A DNA stretch of 55,367 bases from Seleniivibrio sp. (GTDB taxonomy: Bacteria > Chrysiogenota > Deferribacteres > Deferribacterales > Geovibrionaceae), in the NCBI RefSeq assembly GCF_021209385.1, contig NZ_JAJOIL010000019.1, positions 1-55,367 on the forward strand. Direction: 5' to 3'. Shown here in pieces: positions 27,048 through 34,726 of the stretch. Position 1 is the stretch's first letter. Every line of letters starts with the position of its first letter. The notes beneath the pieces are model-generated. The model saw only the letters and a list, made by a program, of their open reading frames with translations, was not told the DNA's origin and did no database searches. Both the position numbers and the translations under genes were made by a program.

Positions 27048-29038
27048 AATTTGTCTGAATTTTTTATCGCGGACTGTATTTTTGGTGCCATCATGTTTGC
27101 CACAAACAAAGAACCATGTGTTGACAAGTGGTTGGAGTCAAAATAAAGCGGAGACATTCCGTCGAAAAGCTCACATTCTCCGTTCCTGCAAAGAAACTCC
27201 GAAGGGTCTATGACGGAAAAACGCACCTCTTTTGAAAGAGAAGCAATCATATCGTTGAAATCTTTTGCCCATGCATAGTGGGTGGACGAGCTGAAATCAT
27301 AGTCCAGTTTGCCGACCCTTTCGCCAAACATCTGCTTCATCATAGCATATTTGCCCGCCTCAACAGGCACGTCAAAACCGATGTCAGGCACATCCAGTAT
27401 CACAACCGCATTTATTCCGGCGGTGTTAAGTCTGGCTATTGTCCCCTTAAGCCCCTGATAGAGCAATCCGTCGCTCGCATAGGGGTTGCCTTTGTCCTTG
27501 TCGTCTTTCACTACATAAAGTTTTGTAGTACCCAGATAACGCTTGTTGTTGGCATACATGCCCCATCTCGCCGTCAGAAATACTGTCTTTACGCTGGGTT
27601 CGCTTATAATAACTTCTAGCGCCTTATCTATGTATTTACTGCAATCGAGATACCTTGCGCCGTTCAGAACGTCAGCGCCGTTTGTCGGAGCGCATGTGGA
27701 GCGAGCAAACAACAGACCTGTAGTATCGGTTTTTTTAAGCAGGGCATCCATACCGCTGCTCATGGCAAGAGCATGAGAATCACCTATTAATGCAAAGGTC
27801 GGCTCATTTTTTCCGCCGATACGGCAGAGTTTATCTTTTGTGATATCCTCGTATTCCATATCGAAACACTTTTTCGGGTCAAGCCCGCCCATCTTTGCTG
27901 TACTGGCTTCAATGACGTTTTTCGGAAATCTTGCACTCATGCCGTTGGTATGCTCAACGTATATGGCGGGCAGACACAAAATACCCATACAGGCGGCTGC
28001 ATATGCAAAAAGCTGTTTTTTATTACGCACTCTCATCGTGCGCAAAGGTTTTTCAATGACGTAATAAGAAAATATCGCCAGAGCGAAAACAGCGGGAATA
28101 AGAAATGTGTTTGTCAGGAAAAATGATCTGAACTCCACGGCGGAGATATAGTTTCTGAAAGCGAAAAGCGGCCAGTGCCATATATAAAGAGAATATGATA
28201 AAAGCCCTATCCATACCAGCGGTTTCAGCGAAAGCACCCTGTTAACGGCTGAACCCTCGGCATGAATTATCAGGGCTGTGCCGACACACGGAAGAAGAGC
28301 GGCATATCCCGGAAAACGGGTGTTCTCGTCTATTAAAAATATGCCTGCGGCTATAAGCAATAATCCGGACACACCGGAAATCTCACGTTTAAGCCCTTCT
28401 GCAGAAGGAAAAAAGCCCAACGCAAGCATAGCGCCGAGCATCATCTCCCACGCGCGGAAAGGCAGATTAAAAAACACTGCCGACGGAAACATTTTTATAC
28501 ATAATACGTTCAGCAGAAAAGAGATTATAAAAATTGAAATGATTATTGTTTTAAGGTGTCTGAAACCGCGCTTTGCAAGAAACATAAGCATCAGAGGGAA
28601 AAATATGTAGAACTGTTCCTCAACTCCCAGCGACCATGTATGAAGAAGCGGCTTGCTCTCTGCGGCTGTCTCAAAATAGCCGCTGTCACCCCAGAAAACA
28701 ATATTTGCACAGAAAAATACTGCGGCGGCGGCACTTTTCCCGAATTTTTCAAAATGGGACGGAAGCAGGAAAAAATATGAAAGCAGACCCGTCACGGCTA
28801 TCATGGCGAAAAGTGCAGGAAATATGCGTTTCACACGTCTGACGTAAAAATTAGCAATGGTAAATGTGCCGGAAACAAGTTCTTTATAGATGATTGATGT
28901 GATCAGGTAGCCTGAGATAACGAAGAAGACGTCGACACCGATAAACCCGCCGGAAAAAACGGATATACCCGCATGATATAGAATAACAGGCAAAATGGCT
29001 ATGGATCGCAATCCGTCGATATCTTTTCTGTATTTCAC
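27044..29038 (-). CDS. Acyltransferase 3 / SGNH fusion (OafA-like)
   Basis: 664 residues: an N-terminal acyltransferase-3 membrane domain of about ten helices (start MKYRKDIDGLRSIAILPVILYHAG, with the catalytic-type His; DVFFVISGYLIT near 35-46; HTWSLGVEEQFYIFFP near 130) and a C-terminal periplasmic SGNH-like domain (about 400-660, with IGDSHALAMSSG and DSNHLSTHG). Such proteins O-acetylate surface polysaccharides or lipopolysaccharide, taking acyl-CoA on the cytosolic side. No polysaccharide gene cluster adjacent. The stop overlaps the neighbouring FNR-type promoter. Confidence 0.93.
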   Translation of the reverse strand: MKYRKDIDGLRSIAILPVILYHAGISVFSGGFIGVDVFFVISGYLITSIIYKELVSGTFTIANFYVRRVKRIFPALFAMIAVTGLLSYFFLLPSHFEKFGKSAAAAVFFCANIVFWGDSGYFETAAESKPLLHTWSLGVEEQFYIFFPLMLMFLAKRGFRHLKTIIISIFIISFLLNVLCIKMFPSAVFFNLPFRAWEMMLGAMLALGFFPSAEGLKREISGVSGLLLIAAGIFLIDENTRFPGYAALLPCVGTALIIHAEGSAVNRVLSLKPLVWIGLLSYSLYIWHWPLFAFRNYISAVEFRSFFLTNTFLIPAVFALAIFSYYVIEKPLRTMRVRNKKQLFAYAAACMGILCLPAIYVEHTNGMSARFPKNVIEASTAKMGGLDPKKCFDMEYEDITKDKLCRIGGKNEPTFALIGDSHALAMSSGMDALLKKTDTTGLLFARSTCAPTNGADVLNGARYLDCSKYIDKALEVIISEPSVKTVFLTARWGMYANNKRYLGTTKLYVVKDDKDKGNPYASDGLLYQGLKGTIARLNTAGINAVVILDVPDIGFDVPVEAGKYAMMKQMFGERVGKLDYDFSSSTHYAWAKDFNDMIASLSKEVRFSVIDPSEFLCRNGECELFDGMSPLYFDSNHLSTHGSLFVANMMAPKIQSAIKNSDKF

Positions 29039-29094
29039 TTTTTACCCTGTCGACAAAACTTCATAAAACTACATGTTTAAAACAGAAAAGACAA

Positions 29095-29127
29095 GAAAAA
29101 ACCCGCATATTTAGGAATATGCGGGTT
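29095..29127 (-). terminator. Terminator of the bacterioferritin gene
   Basis: AACCCGCATAT / ATATGCGGGTT, an 11-bp perfect stem with a 6-nt loop; on the minus strand it runs straight into a T tract. Confidence 0.9.
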
Positions 29128-29147
29128 ATGTTTTTTGCAATATCAGG

Positions 29148-29663
29148 TTAAGCGTCCGCGCCGCCGCTGCCAACAGGAGGCAGAGTTGAGCGCGTTTTGC
29201 TTCTTTCCATAGACTGAAGTGCGAGATAATTTTCTCCGAAACGGTTCATGTTCTCCCTTTCATCGTCAAACTGGTCATAGTGGCGCTCTTCATCGTTAAC
29301 AAGATCTTCAAAAAGCTTCTTGGAAACAGAATCCGCGTTAGCAGAACACTCATTTGCCCATCTGTTATAATCCATCGCACTCTTTTCTTCCATTTTCCGT
29401 GCCATATCAAGCATTTTAGAGACGTCTCGCTGTTTAACGACATCCCAACCTGCCTTAAGCTCTATCTCCCCGTCAAGGAACAGAATCCTGTCAGAAAGAC
29501 GCTCAACGTGGATCATCTCTTCAATGGCAGTTCTCTTAAACAGTGCGGCAAGCAGGTCATACCCCTGATCGTCGCAGTGGAAATGGAAATACATGTACTG
29601 GTGGAGCGTTGCCACCTCATCCGCAATAGCTTTGTTCAGAAGCTCTATACTCTTTTCATGCAT
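29148..29663 (-). CDS. Bacterioferritin-like ferritin
   Basis: 171 residues, four-helix ferritin-like iron storage/detoxification protein. Di-iron ligands are visible: Glu in ADEVATLHQY, EExxH in AIEEMIHVERLSDRILFLDGE, Glu in EEKSAMDYNRW and DEERHYDQF. The Met in EEMIH aligns with the haem-ligand Met52 of bacterioferritin, and DRILFLDGE matches its ERILFLEG, so I favour bacterioferritin over Dps. Monocistronic with a strong terminator. Confidence 0.85.
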   Translation of the reverse strand: MHEKSIELLNKAIADEVATLHQYMYFHFHCDDQGYDLLAALFKRTAIEEMIHVERLSDRILFLDGEIELKAGWDVVKQRDVSKMLDMARKMEEKSAMDYNRWANECSANADSVSKKLFEDLVNDEERHYDQFDDERENMNRFGENYLALQSMERSKTRSTLPPVGSGGADA

Positions 29664-29771
29664 GACAGTCTCCCTGTATCATATGATAGAACAAGGATAG
29701 ACTACAAATATCTGCGTTTCAAGACATATATTAGCTTCAGATAAATCTTTTCCCTTTACGGGTAAAAAAAT

Positions 29772-30206
29772 TTAACAGCTTAATTTGCGGAGAATAGTTT
29801 CAAGCATCTGTCTGTCTTCCGCCGAAAGTCTGCCCATCATACGTTCAACGTTGCTTTTGTAACGGTCATAAACCATGTTAATCAGATCCATACCCTTCTC
29901 AGTGATGGACACTGTAAAAAAGCGTCTGTCGTTCCGGTCTTTGCGTCTCTCAGCAAGTCCGCTCTTTTCAAGGTTGTCTATAACAGTGGTCATGTTTCCT
30001 GTTGTCTTGCGGATTATCTCCGCAATATCTTTCTGGCACATAGCTCCTTTTGTGTAAAGAGCTTCCAGAACGCCGAACTGGCTCACTGTAAGACCGAAAT
30101 CCTTAAGGTGCGCATAAGCGCAGGACGATACTGTCTCCGCCGTCTGAACGAGCTTTGAAAAAGTTTCCATTGTGTCGAGATATTGCTCTGCTATTTTATT
30201 ATTCAT
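29772..30206 (-). CDS. MarR-family transcriptional regulator
   Basis: 144 residues with the winged-helix core: QFGVLEALYTKGAMCQKDIAEIIRKTTGNMTTVIDNLEKSGLAERR, then the wing DRNDRRFFTVSITEKG. Ligand unknown. The 84 bp upstream contains a loose dyad, ATACT...AGTAT around AACGTT (30226-30246 region), that could be its own operator. Lies between bacterioferritin and the ArsR/DUF486 pair, all on the minus strand but with separate spacing. Confidence 0.9.
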   Translation of the reverse strand: MNNKIAEQYLDTMETFSKLVQTAETVSSCAYAHLKDFGLTVSQFGVLEALYTKGAMCQKDIAEIIRKTTGNMTTVIDNLEKSGLAERRKDRNDRRFFTVSITEKGMDLINMVYDRYKSNVERMMGRLSAEDRQMLETILRKLSC

Positions 30207-30290
30207 ATAACACCGCCTGAATGATCAAATACTCAACGTTAAAGTATACCAGTTTAATCTTAATTTCAAGCGGAAATTCAGACAAATTTA

Positions 30291-30635
30291 CTATTTTTTA
30301 GAACATACCTCGCGAGTGATATCCGCTATCGCTTCATAATCCTGCATAATCTGTTTATCGTCAGCAAGTTGCAATGCCAACGCATTAACTATCATACGGA
30401 TTGATGAATCATCTGAAACGCGATAGATTACCCAGCGTCCATCCTTTTCAGAGGTTATAACCCCTGCGGAACGCATCTGTTTCAGGTGTGCGGAAATTGT
30501 GGAAAGTGCTATGCCTAAAACTGTGTCCAGTTCACAAACGCACATAGGGCGTTTGTTCAGCATCAGCACCATACGTAGCCTGTTTCTGTCGGCAATTGAT
30601 TTGATTATCTCAACTGCTGAATCCAACTCTGTCAT
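30291..30635 (-). CDS. ArsR-family regulator with CxC metal(loid) site
   Basis: 114 residues, winged helix. The PMCVCELDTVLG segment (Cys32, Cys34) corresponds to the ELCVCDL thiolate motif of the arsenite/antimonite-sensing ArsR type, at the start of the DNA-binding helices; ALSTISAHLKQMRSAGVI is the recognition region. The gene follows the DUF486 membrane gene by 3 bp, so it is the second gene of an operon and may repress it. No arsenite pump or arsenate reductase in the window. Confidence 0.88.
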   Translation of the reverse strand: MTELDSAVEIIKSIADRNRLRMVLMLNKRPMCVCELDTVLGIALSTISAHLKQMRSAGVITSEKDGRWVIYRVSDDSSIRMIVNALALQLADDKQIMQDYEAIADITREVCSKK

Positions 30636-30638
30636 GTT

Positions 30639-30980
30639 TCACCCCTTAAAAATGAAATACACTGCTCCCGTCATGCAGAGTGCCGCCCAAAGATAGTTCA
30701 GTTTCAGCGGCTCTTTCATGAAAACAACCGAGAACGGAATGAATACCAGAAGGGTTATAACCTCCTGAGTTATTTTAAGCTGACCGAGAGAAAGCGTCTG
30801 ATATCCAAACCGGTTTGCAGGAACCTGAATGAGATATTCAAAAAATGCTATTCCCCAGCTTATAAAAACAGCCCAAAGCCAGCTTCTGTCCGCCTGATGT
30901 TTCAGATGCCCATACCATGCGAATGTCATAAAGACATTTGACATTGTCAGCATCCCAACGAACAACGCACTATTTCTCAT
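30639..30980 (-). CDS. DMT-family small membrane protein (DUF486)
   Basis: 113 residues, four membrane spans. The pattern TFAWYGHLKHQ, SWGIAFFEYLIQVPANRFGY and LGQLKITQEVITLLVFIPFSVVF is typical of DUF486/YdcZ-like DMT proteins. Probably a small transporter forming dimers, function unknown. Co-transcribed with the CxC-type ArsR regulator, which hints at a metalloid or thiol-stress link (inference). Confidence 0.85.
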   Translation of the reverse strand: MRNSALFVGMLTMSNVFMTFAWYGHLKHQADRSWLWAVFISWGIAFFEYLIQVPANRFGYQTLSLGQLKITQEVITLLVFIPFSVVFMKEPLKLNYLWAALCMTGAVYFIFKG

Positions 30981-31017
30981 ATTATACCTAAATATTTGTT
31001 TTAATCCATACCTAAAA

Positions 31018-31041
31018 AAAGTGGGGCAGATGCCCCACTTT
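31018..31041 (-). terminator. htpG terminator
   Basis: AAAGTGGGGC / GCCCCACTTT stem with a 4-nt loop, followed by T residues on the minus strand, 12 bp past the htpG stop. Confidence 0.88.
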
Positions 31042-31052
31042 CCGGTTATGCA

Positions 31053-32921
31053 TTAAACAGTTTCAGTCATTATCTTTGTTAAAAGTGAAGCGAATTTTGC
31101 CGTGTCCGAAGGCATATTTCCTTCCAGAATAAGTGCCTGATCATAAAGCAGTTCGCTTATATCCGCAACCTTTTCGCCATCGGGATTATTTTCAAACTCG
31201 GCGTTTAACTTTTCAATCAGAGCGTGACCGGGGTTAAGCTCAAGTATCTTGCTTCTTTTCGGAACTTCCTGTCCCATCTGCTTAAGCATCGCCTCAAGAT
31301 TGGGATCCATATCCGAATCGCCTGACACAAGAACACAGGGCGAGTTTTTAAGTCTTGAAGAGAGTCTTACCTCGCTTACGCTGTCGCCGAGAACCGCTTT
31401 CACTTTCTCTGTCAGTTTAGCAAAATGCTCTTTCGCCTCTTTCTTCTCATCCTCTTTTCCAAGGCTGATATCGCCTTTAAGGATGGATTTGAATTTCTTG
31501 CCCTTATATTCCATAAGACCTGAGACGATTATGTCGTCAACATCGTCGGTCATGAAAAGCACTTCCAGCTCTTTCTCTTTCAGAGCCTCCAGATATGGCG
31601 ATTTTTCCAGCTCGGCGCGGCTTTTACCTGTGATGTAGTATATCTCGTCCTGCTCCGTTTTCATACGGGCAAGATAATCGTCCAGACAAGTTACTTTGCC
31701 GTTATCCGTTGCAGTTGACTGCATCACCATAAGAGAAGCGATCTCCTCTTTGCGTTTGAAGTCAAAATGTATGCCTTCTTTCAGCACTCTGCCGAATTCG
31801 TTGAAAAACTCAAGATACTTTTCCGGTTCTGAAGTCTTCATTTTTACTAAAGTTTCCAGCACCTTCTTTGTGATATTATTTTTGATGGTTTCAACCTGTC
31901 TGTTGTTTTGCAGTATCTCCCGTGAAACGTTCAGCGGCAGATCGGACGAATCCACAACACCGACAAGGAAGCGCAGCCAGCTGGGTATCAGTTCGCCGCA
32001 GTGTTCCATGATCTGTACGCGGCGCACATAGAGCGCGGGACCGGATTTGAAATCGGCATAGAGGATATTCATCGGAGCCTTTGAAGGGATGAACAACAGA
32101 GCCGCGAACTCGGAAGTTCCCTCAGCCTTGAAATGGATAGTTGAAGCGGCGTCTTTGAAGTCGTGGGAGATGTGACGATAGAACTGGTTATACTCGTCCG
32201 GCTGAACCTCACTCCTGTCTTTCAGCCATATAGCTTTCATGGAGTTCAGCGTCTCTTCTTCAACGATATCCTTGTCTTCCTCTTTCTTTGTTGTATCCAT
32301 AACAACCGGATAGCTTATGTAATCGGAATATTTCTTTACGATATCCTTAATTTCCCACTGATCGGTGTATTCATTGCCCTCTTCTTTAAGATGAAGAACA
32401 ATGCGTGTTCCGCGCTCGTTCATTTCATAGGGTTCGATGGTGAAAGAACCGTCAGCGGTAGATTCCCATTTAATACCGACGCTGGCGTCCTCACCGGCTT
32501 TTCTTGAATAGACGGTAACACGGTCGGCAACCATGAACGAAGAATAGAAACCTACGCCGAACTGACCTATCAACTCTGGACTTTTCTCTTTGTTTTCGAG
32601 CATCTGCATGAACTCTTTAGTGCCGGAATGGGCAATTGTGCCGAGTGCCTTAACTGCTTCATCCTTTGTCATGCCGATTCCGTTGTCAACAACGGTAAGA
32701 GTGTTCTTCTCTTTATCGGGGATAAGCTTGATCTTATAATCCGCACTCCCCTCAAGAAGCTCATCGTTGGTCAGCGCATGAAAGCGCAGCTTGTCGATGG
32801 CATCGGATGCATTGGAGATAAGCTCTCTTAAAAATATCTCCTTATGCGAATAAAGCGAATGAATCATCAGCTCAAGAAGTTTGTTCACCTCGGTTTTGAA
32901 CTCCATTCTCTCCTGTGACAT
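31053..32921 (-). CDS. htpG: HSP90-family chaperone HtpG
   Basis: Cytosolic ATP-dependent chaperone. 622 residues from the Met at 32921 (MSQERMEFKTEVNKLL), chosen for AGGAGG 7-8 nt upstream; the frame stays open for 96 nt further up without a site. GHKL ATPase motifs are intact: ELISNASDAIDKLR, DNGIGMTKDEA, GQFGVGFYSSFMV. The middle domain has the SRE-LQNNR catalytic loop (NVSREILQNNRQV). Normal length. Confidence 0.97.
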   Translation of the reverse strand: MSQERMEFKTEVNKLLELMIHSLYSHKEIFLRELISNASDAIDKLRFHALTNDELLEGSADYKIKLIPDKEKNTLTVVDNGIGMTKDEAVKALGTIAHSGTKEFMQMLENKEKSPELIGQFGVGFYSSFMVADRVTVYSRKAGEDASVGIKWESTADGSFTIEPYEMNERGTRIVLHLKEEGNEYTDQWEIKDIVKKYSDYISYPVVMDTTKKEEDKDIVEEETLNSMKAIWLKDRSEVQPDEYNQFYRHISHDFKDAASTIHFKAEGTSEFAALLFIPSKAPMNILYADFKSGPALYVRRVQIMEHCGELIPSWLRFLVGVVDSSDLPLNVSREILQNNRQVETIKNNITKKVLETLVKMKTSEPEKYLEFFNEFGRVLKEGIHFDFKRKEEIASLMVMQSTATDNGKVTCLDDYLARMKTEQDEIYYITGKSRAELEKSPYLEALKEKELEVLFMTDDVDDIIVSGLMEYKGKKFKSILKGDISLGKEDEKKEAKEHFAKLTEKVKAVLGDSVSEVRLSSRLKNSPCVLVSGDSDMDPNLEAMLKQMGQEVPKRSKILELNPGHALIEKLNAEFENNPDGEKVADISELLYDQALILEGNMPSDTAKFASLLTKIMTETV

Positions 32922-32958
32922 CTGAAAACCTCCTGATAATAATTTTTTACGCAACTGA

Positions 32959-32986
32959 ATATTATGTTTTTTACCGAAAAAATCAA
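32959..32986 (-). promoter_or_regulatory. Probable htpG promoter
   Basis: On the minus strand TTGATT (32986-32981) and TAATAT (32964-32959) with a 16-nt spacer, about 40 bp before the start codon. Vegetative-type; no CIRCE or clear sigma-32 box seen. Confidence 0.45.
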
Positions 32987-33024
32987 GTTTCAAAAGAAAT
33001 GCTGACACAATACGCATGCAAAAT

Positions 33025-33106
33025 AATCATACCGAGAGTATGATTTATCTATTGACAACCTGACCACAGATGCCTAGCTTACAAATCATACCGATAAGTA
33101 TGATTT
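33025..33106 (+). promoter_or_regulatory. Two-operator control region for the MFS pump
   Basis: Two near-identical dyads flank a promoter. The first is AATCATAC-N5-GTATGATT (33025-33045); the second is AAATCATAC-N6-GTATGATTT (33083-33106). Between them are TTGACA (33052-33057) and TAGCTT (33075-33080) with a 17-nt spacer. One dyad lies before the -35 and the other over the start point, a layout expected for a repressor, possibly by looping. The regulator is not obvious; no TetR gene is adjacent. Confidence 0.7.
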
Positions 33107-33135
33107 GTTCCGAATAACAACAAGGAGATATGTTT

Positions 33136-34329
33136 ATGGATGAAAAACTGAATAAGAATTTGATAGTCCTTTTGCTTGGGCTGGCAGGTTTTGTGGTGAC
33201 CGCCGATAACTGGGTTGTGGCGCCGATACTTCCGGCAATATCACAAAGTTTCGGTATAGACGTAGGAAGTTCCGGTCTGCTGGTCTCCGCATATATGCTT
33301 CCGTTCGGTGTTTTCCAGATAATCATGGGACCTTTGTCCGACAGATATGGGAAAAAACAGGTGCTTACCCTTTCAATAATAACCTTCACTATTGCAACCG
33401 GACTTTGCGCACTTGGCACAAATCTGACAAATCTGGCTTTCATACGGGCGCTTACAGGCGTTTTCGCGTCATCCCTCATGCCTATATCCATAGCGCTGAT
33501 AGGCGATATGTTCCCCATGCACGAGAGACAGAAGGCGATAAGCACCTTTATGGGCATAGCATATCTCGGACAGGGTCTGAGCATGATAATAGGCGGTTCG
33601 ATAGCGTATCTTTTCAGCTGGCGGGGCGTATTTGCTGTATATGCCGTTTTTTCGCTGATACCGACGCTTCTGTTCATAAAACTGTACAAAACCATACCTT
33701 CCGAAAAGAACCCAAAAAGCGAAATGTTCAGACCCTATCTGAGAATGATATCAAAATACGAATACGTTTCACTGCTGGGCATAGTTTTTCTTGAGGGTAT
33801 GTTTATAATCGGCAGTTTTTCATATGTCGGAGCGTTCATCTCTGAGGTTTTCAATTTCAATTATCTTAAAATCGGGCTTATCATGACAGGTTTCGGCGTG
33901 ATGACTCTGGCGGGAGGAAGAGCGGGAAGCAAAGCTGTCAAAACAACAGGAGCGAAAAACATGGTGGCTTTCGGACTTCTTTCAGCCGCCACAGCTAACC
34001 TTCTGCTGTATTATCTCGGAACCAACATCTATATGGTTGTCATAGCGGTCTCTCTGCTGGGGCTTGGGTTTATCCTCACCCACTCGACCCTTATGACCCA
34101 GATAACAGGTATGGCGCACACATCACGCGGAACGGCTATGGGTCTGCTCGCGTTCAGCTTTATGGGCGGCGGAGCCATCGGAACTGCGCTGGGCGGCAGG
34201 ATAGTGACCGCATCCGATCTGAAACATCTGTTTCTCATCTTCGGAACTGCGCTCATTGTCACTCTGATATTAAGTCTGCTTACACTGAGAAACCTCGGTG
34301 CAAGGGAGGCTGTCCCTTCTAACGCATAA
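33136..34329 (+). CDS. MFS drug/metabolite efflux transporter (DHA1-like)
   Basis: 397 residues, 12 membrane helices. Motif A-type GPLSDRYGKKQVL after helix 2, the RALTGVFASSLMPISIALIGD segment of helix 4-5 fitting motif C-type exporters, and ISTFMGIAYLGQGLSMIIGG. Likely a proton-coupled exporter. I start at the ATG at 33136 because AAGGAG is 8 nt upstream; the ATG at 33130 is too close. Its promoter lies between two operators, so a repressor that senses a transported compound is likely. Confidence 0.9.
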   Translation: MDEKLNKNLIVLLLGLAGFVVTADNWVVAPILPAISQSFGIDVGSSGLLVSAYMLPFGVFQIIMGPLSDRYGKKQVLTLSIITFTIATGLCALGTNLTNLAFIRALTGVFASSLMPISIALIGDMFPMHERQKAISTFMGIAYLGQGLSMIIGGSIAYLFSWRGVFAVYAVFSLIPTLLFIKLYKTIPSEKNPKSEMFRPYLRMISKYEYVSLLGIVFLEGMFIIGSFSYVGAFISEVFNFNYLKIGLIMTGFGVMTLAGGRAGSKAVKTTGAKNMVAFGLLSAATANLLLYYLGTNIYMVVIAVSLLGLGFILTHSTLMTQITGMAHTSRGTAMGLLAFSFMGGGAIGTALGGRIVTASDLKHLFLIFGTALIVTLILSLLTLRNLGAREAVPSNA

Positions 34330-34419
34330 ACTGCAAATGGACAGAATAAGTCAGTGCGGCAGGCATTAGACTGCTTCGTCGCCTGCTCCTCGCAGAGACA
34401 TGAAATACAAGCTTAGCCT

Positions 34420-34541
34420 AAGGCTTTCAAAATGCAAGTAGTACAAGGAAGTTTTTGCTTCCGCAGGGGAGTGTACACATCAGTACATGACCCAAGGAAA
34501 CAACAAACTGACGCCGTAATACGCAGCATATTGGAAGCCTT
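34420..34541. repeat. 122-bp structured element with imperfect terminal inverted repeats
   Basis: Bounded by AAGGCTTTCAAAATGC and GCATATTGGAAGCCTT, which match at 14 of 16 positions as inverted repeats. Inside are two small hairpins: GGAAG/CTTCC (34447-34462) and TGTAC/GTACA (34472-34487). No coding capacity. It looks like a MITE-type or REP-type dispersed element. I recall similar blocks between genes in other bacteria, but that memory is not checked. Confidence 0.6.
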
Positions 34542-34549
34542 AAAAACAA

Positions 34550-34576
34550 ACGGGCACGGTGGTTAGTCGTGCCCGT
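34550..34576 (+). terminator. Strong hairpin, probable terminator
   Basis: ACGGGCACG / CGTGCCCGT, a 9-bp stem with a 9-nt loop, followed by GTTT. It may insulate rqcH from the upstream transporter gene. Confidence 0.55.
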
Positions 34577-34726
34577 GTTTCCTCCTTGTTAAGGAGGGAG
34601 GAGGGTTATGTTTTACTGCCGGTTATTGCTAAGTCTAAATATAAGACCGTCCTTTCATGTGTCAATGATTTGTTTTATGCGAAAAATTAGTGTAGTATGT
34701 GTGCCTCGTATGAAAGGAGAAAGACT

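Larger units (their letters stand above)
34330..34696. other. Intergenic region with structured repeat and terminator
   Basis: A 367-bp gap without a convincing gene. It holds the 122-bp inverted-repeat-bounded element (34420-34541), a strong hairpin (34550-34576) and a CCTCCTTGTTAAGGAGG hairpin near 34580-34605 related to the repeats at 1-61 and 23698-23788. Confidence 0.6.

Noticed and set aside
30226-30246. A loose dyad upstream of marR.
   Set aside because: The arms are only five bases and the inner part does not pair, so it is mentioned in the gene entry but not called as an operator.
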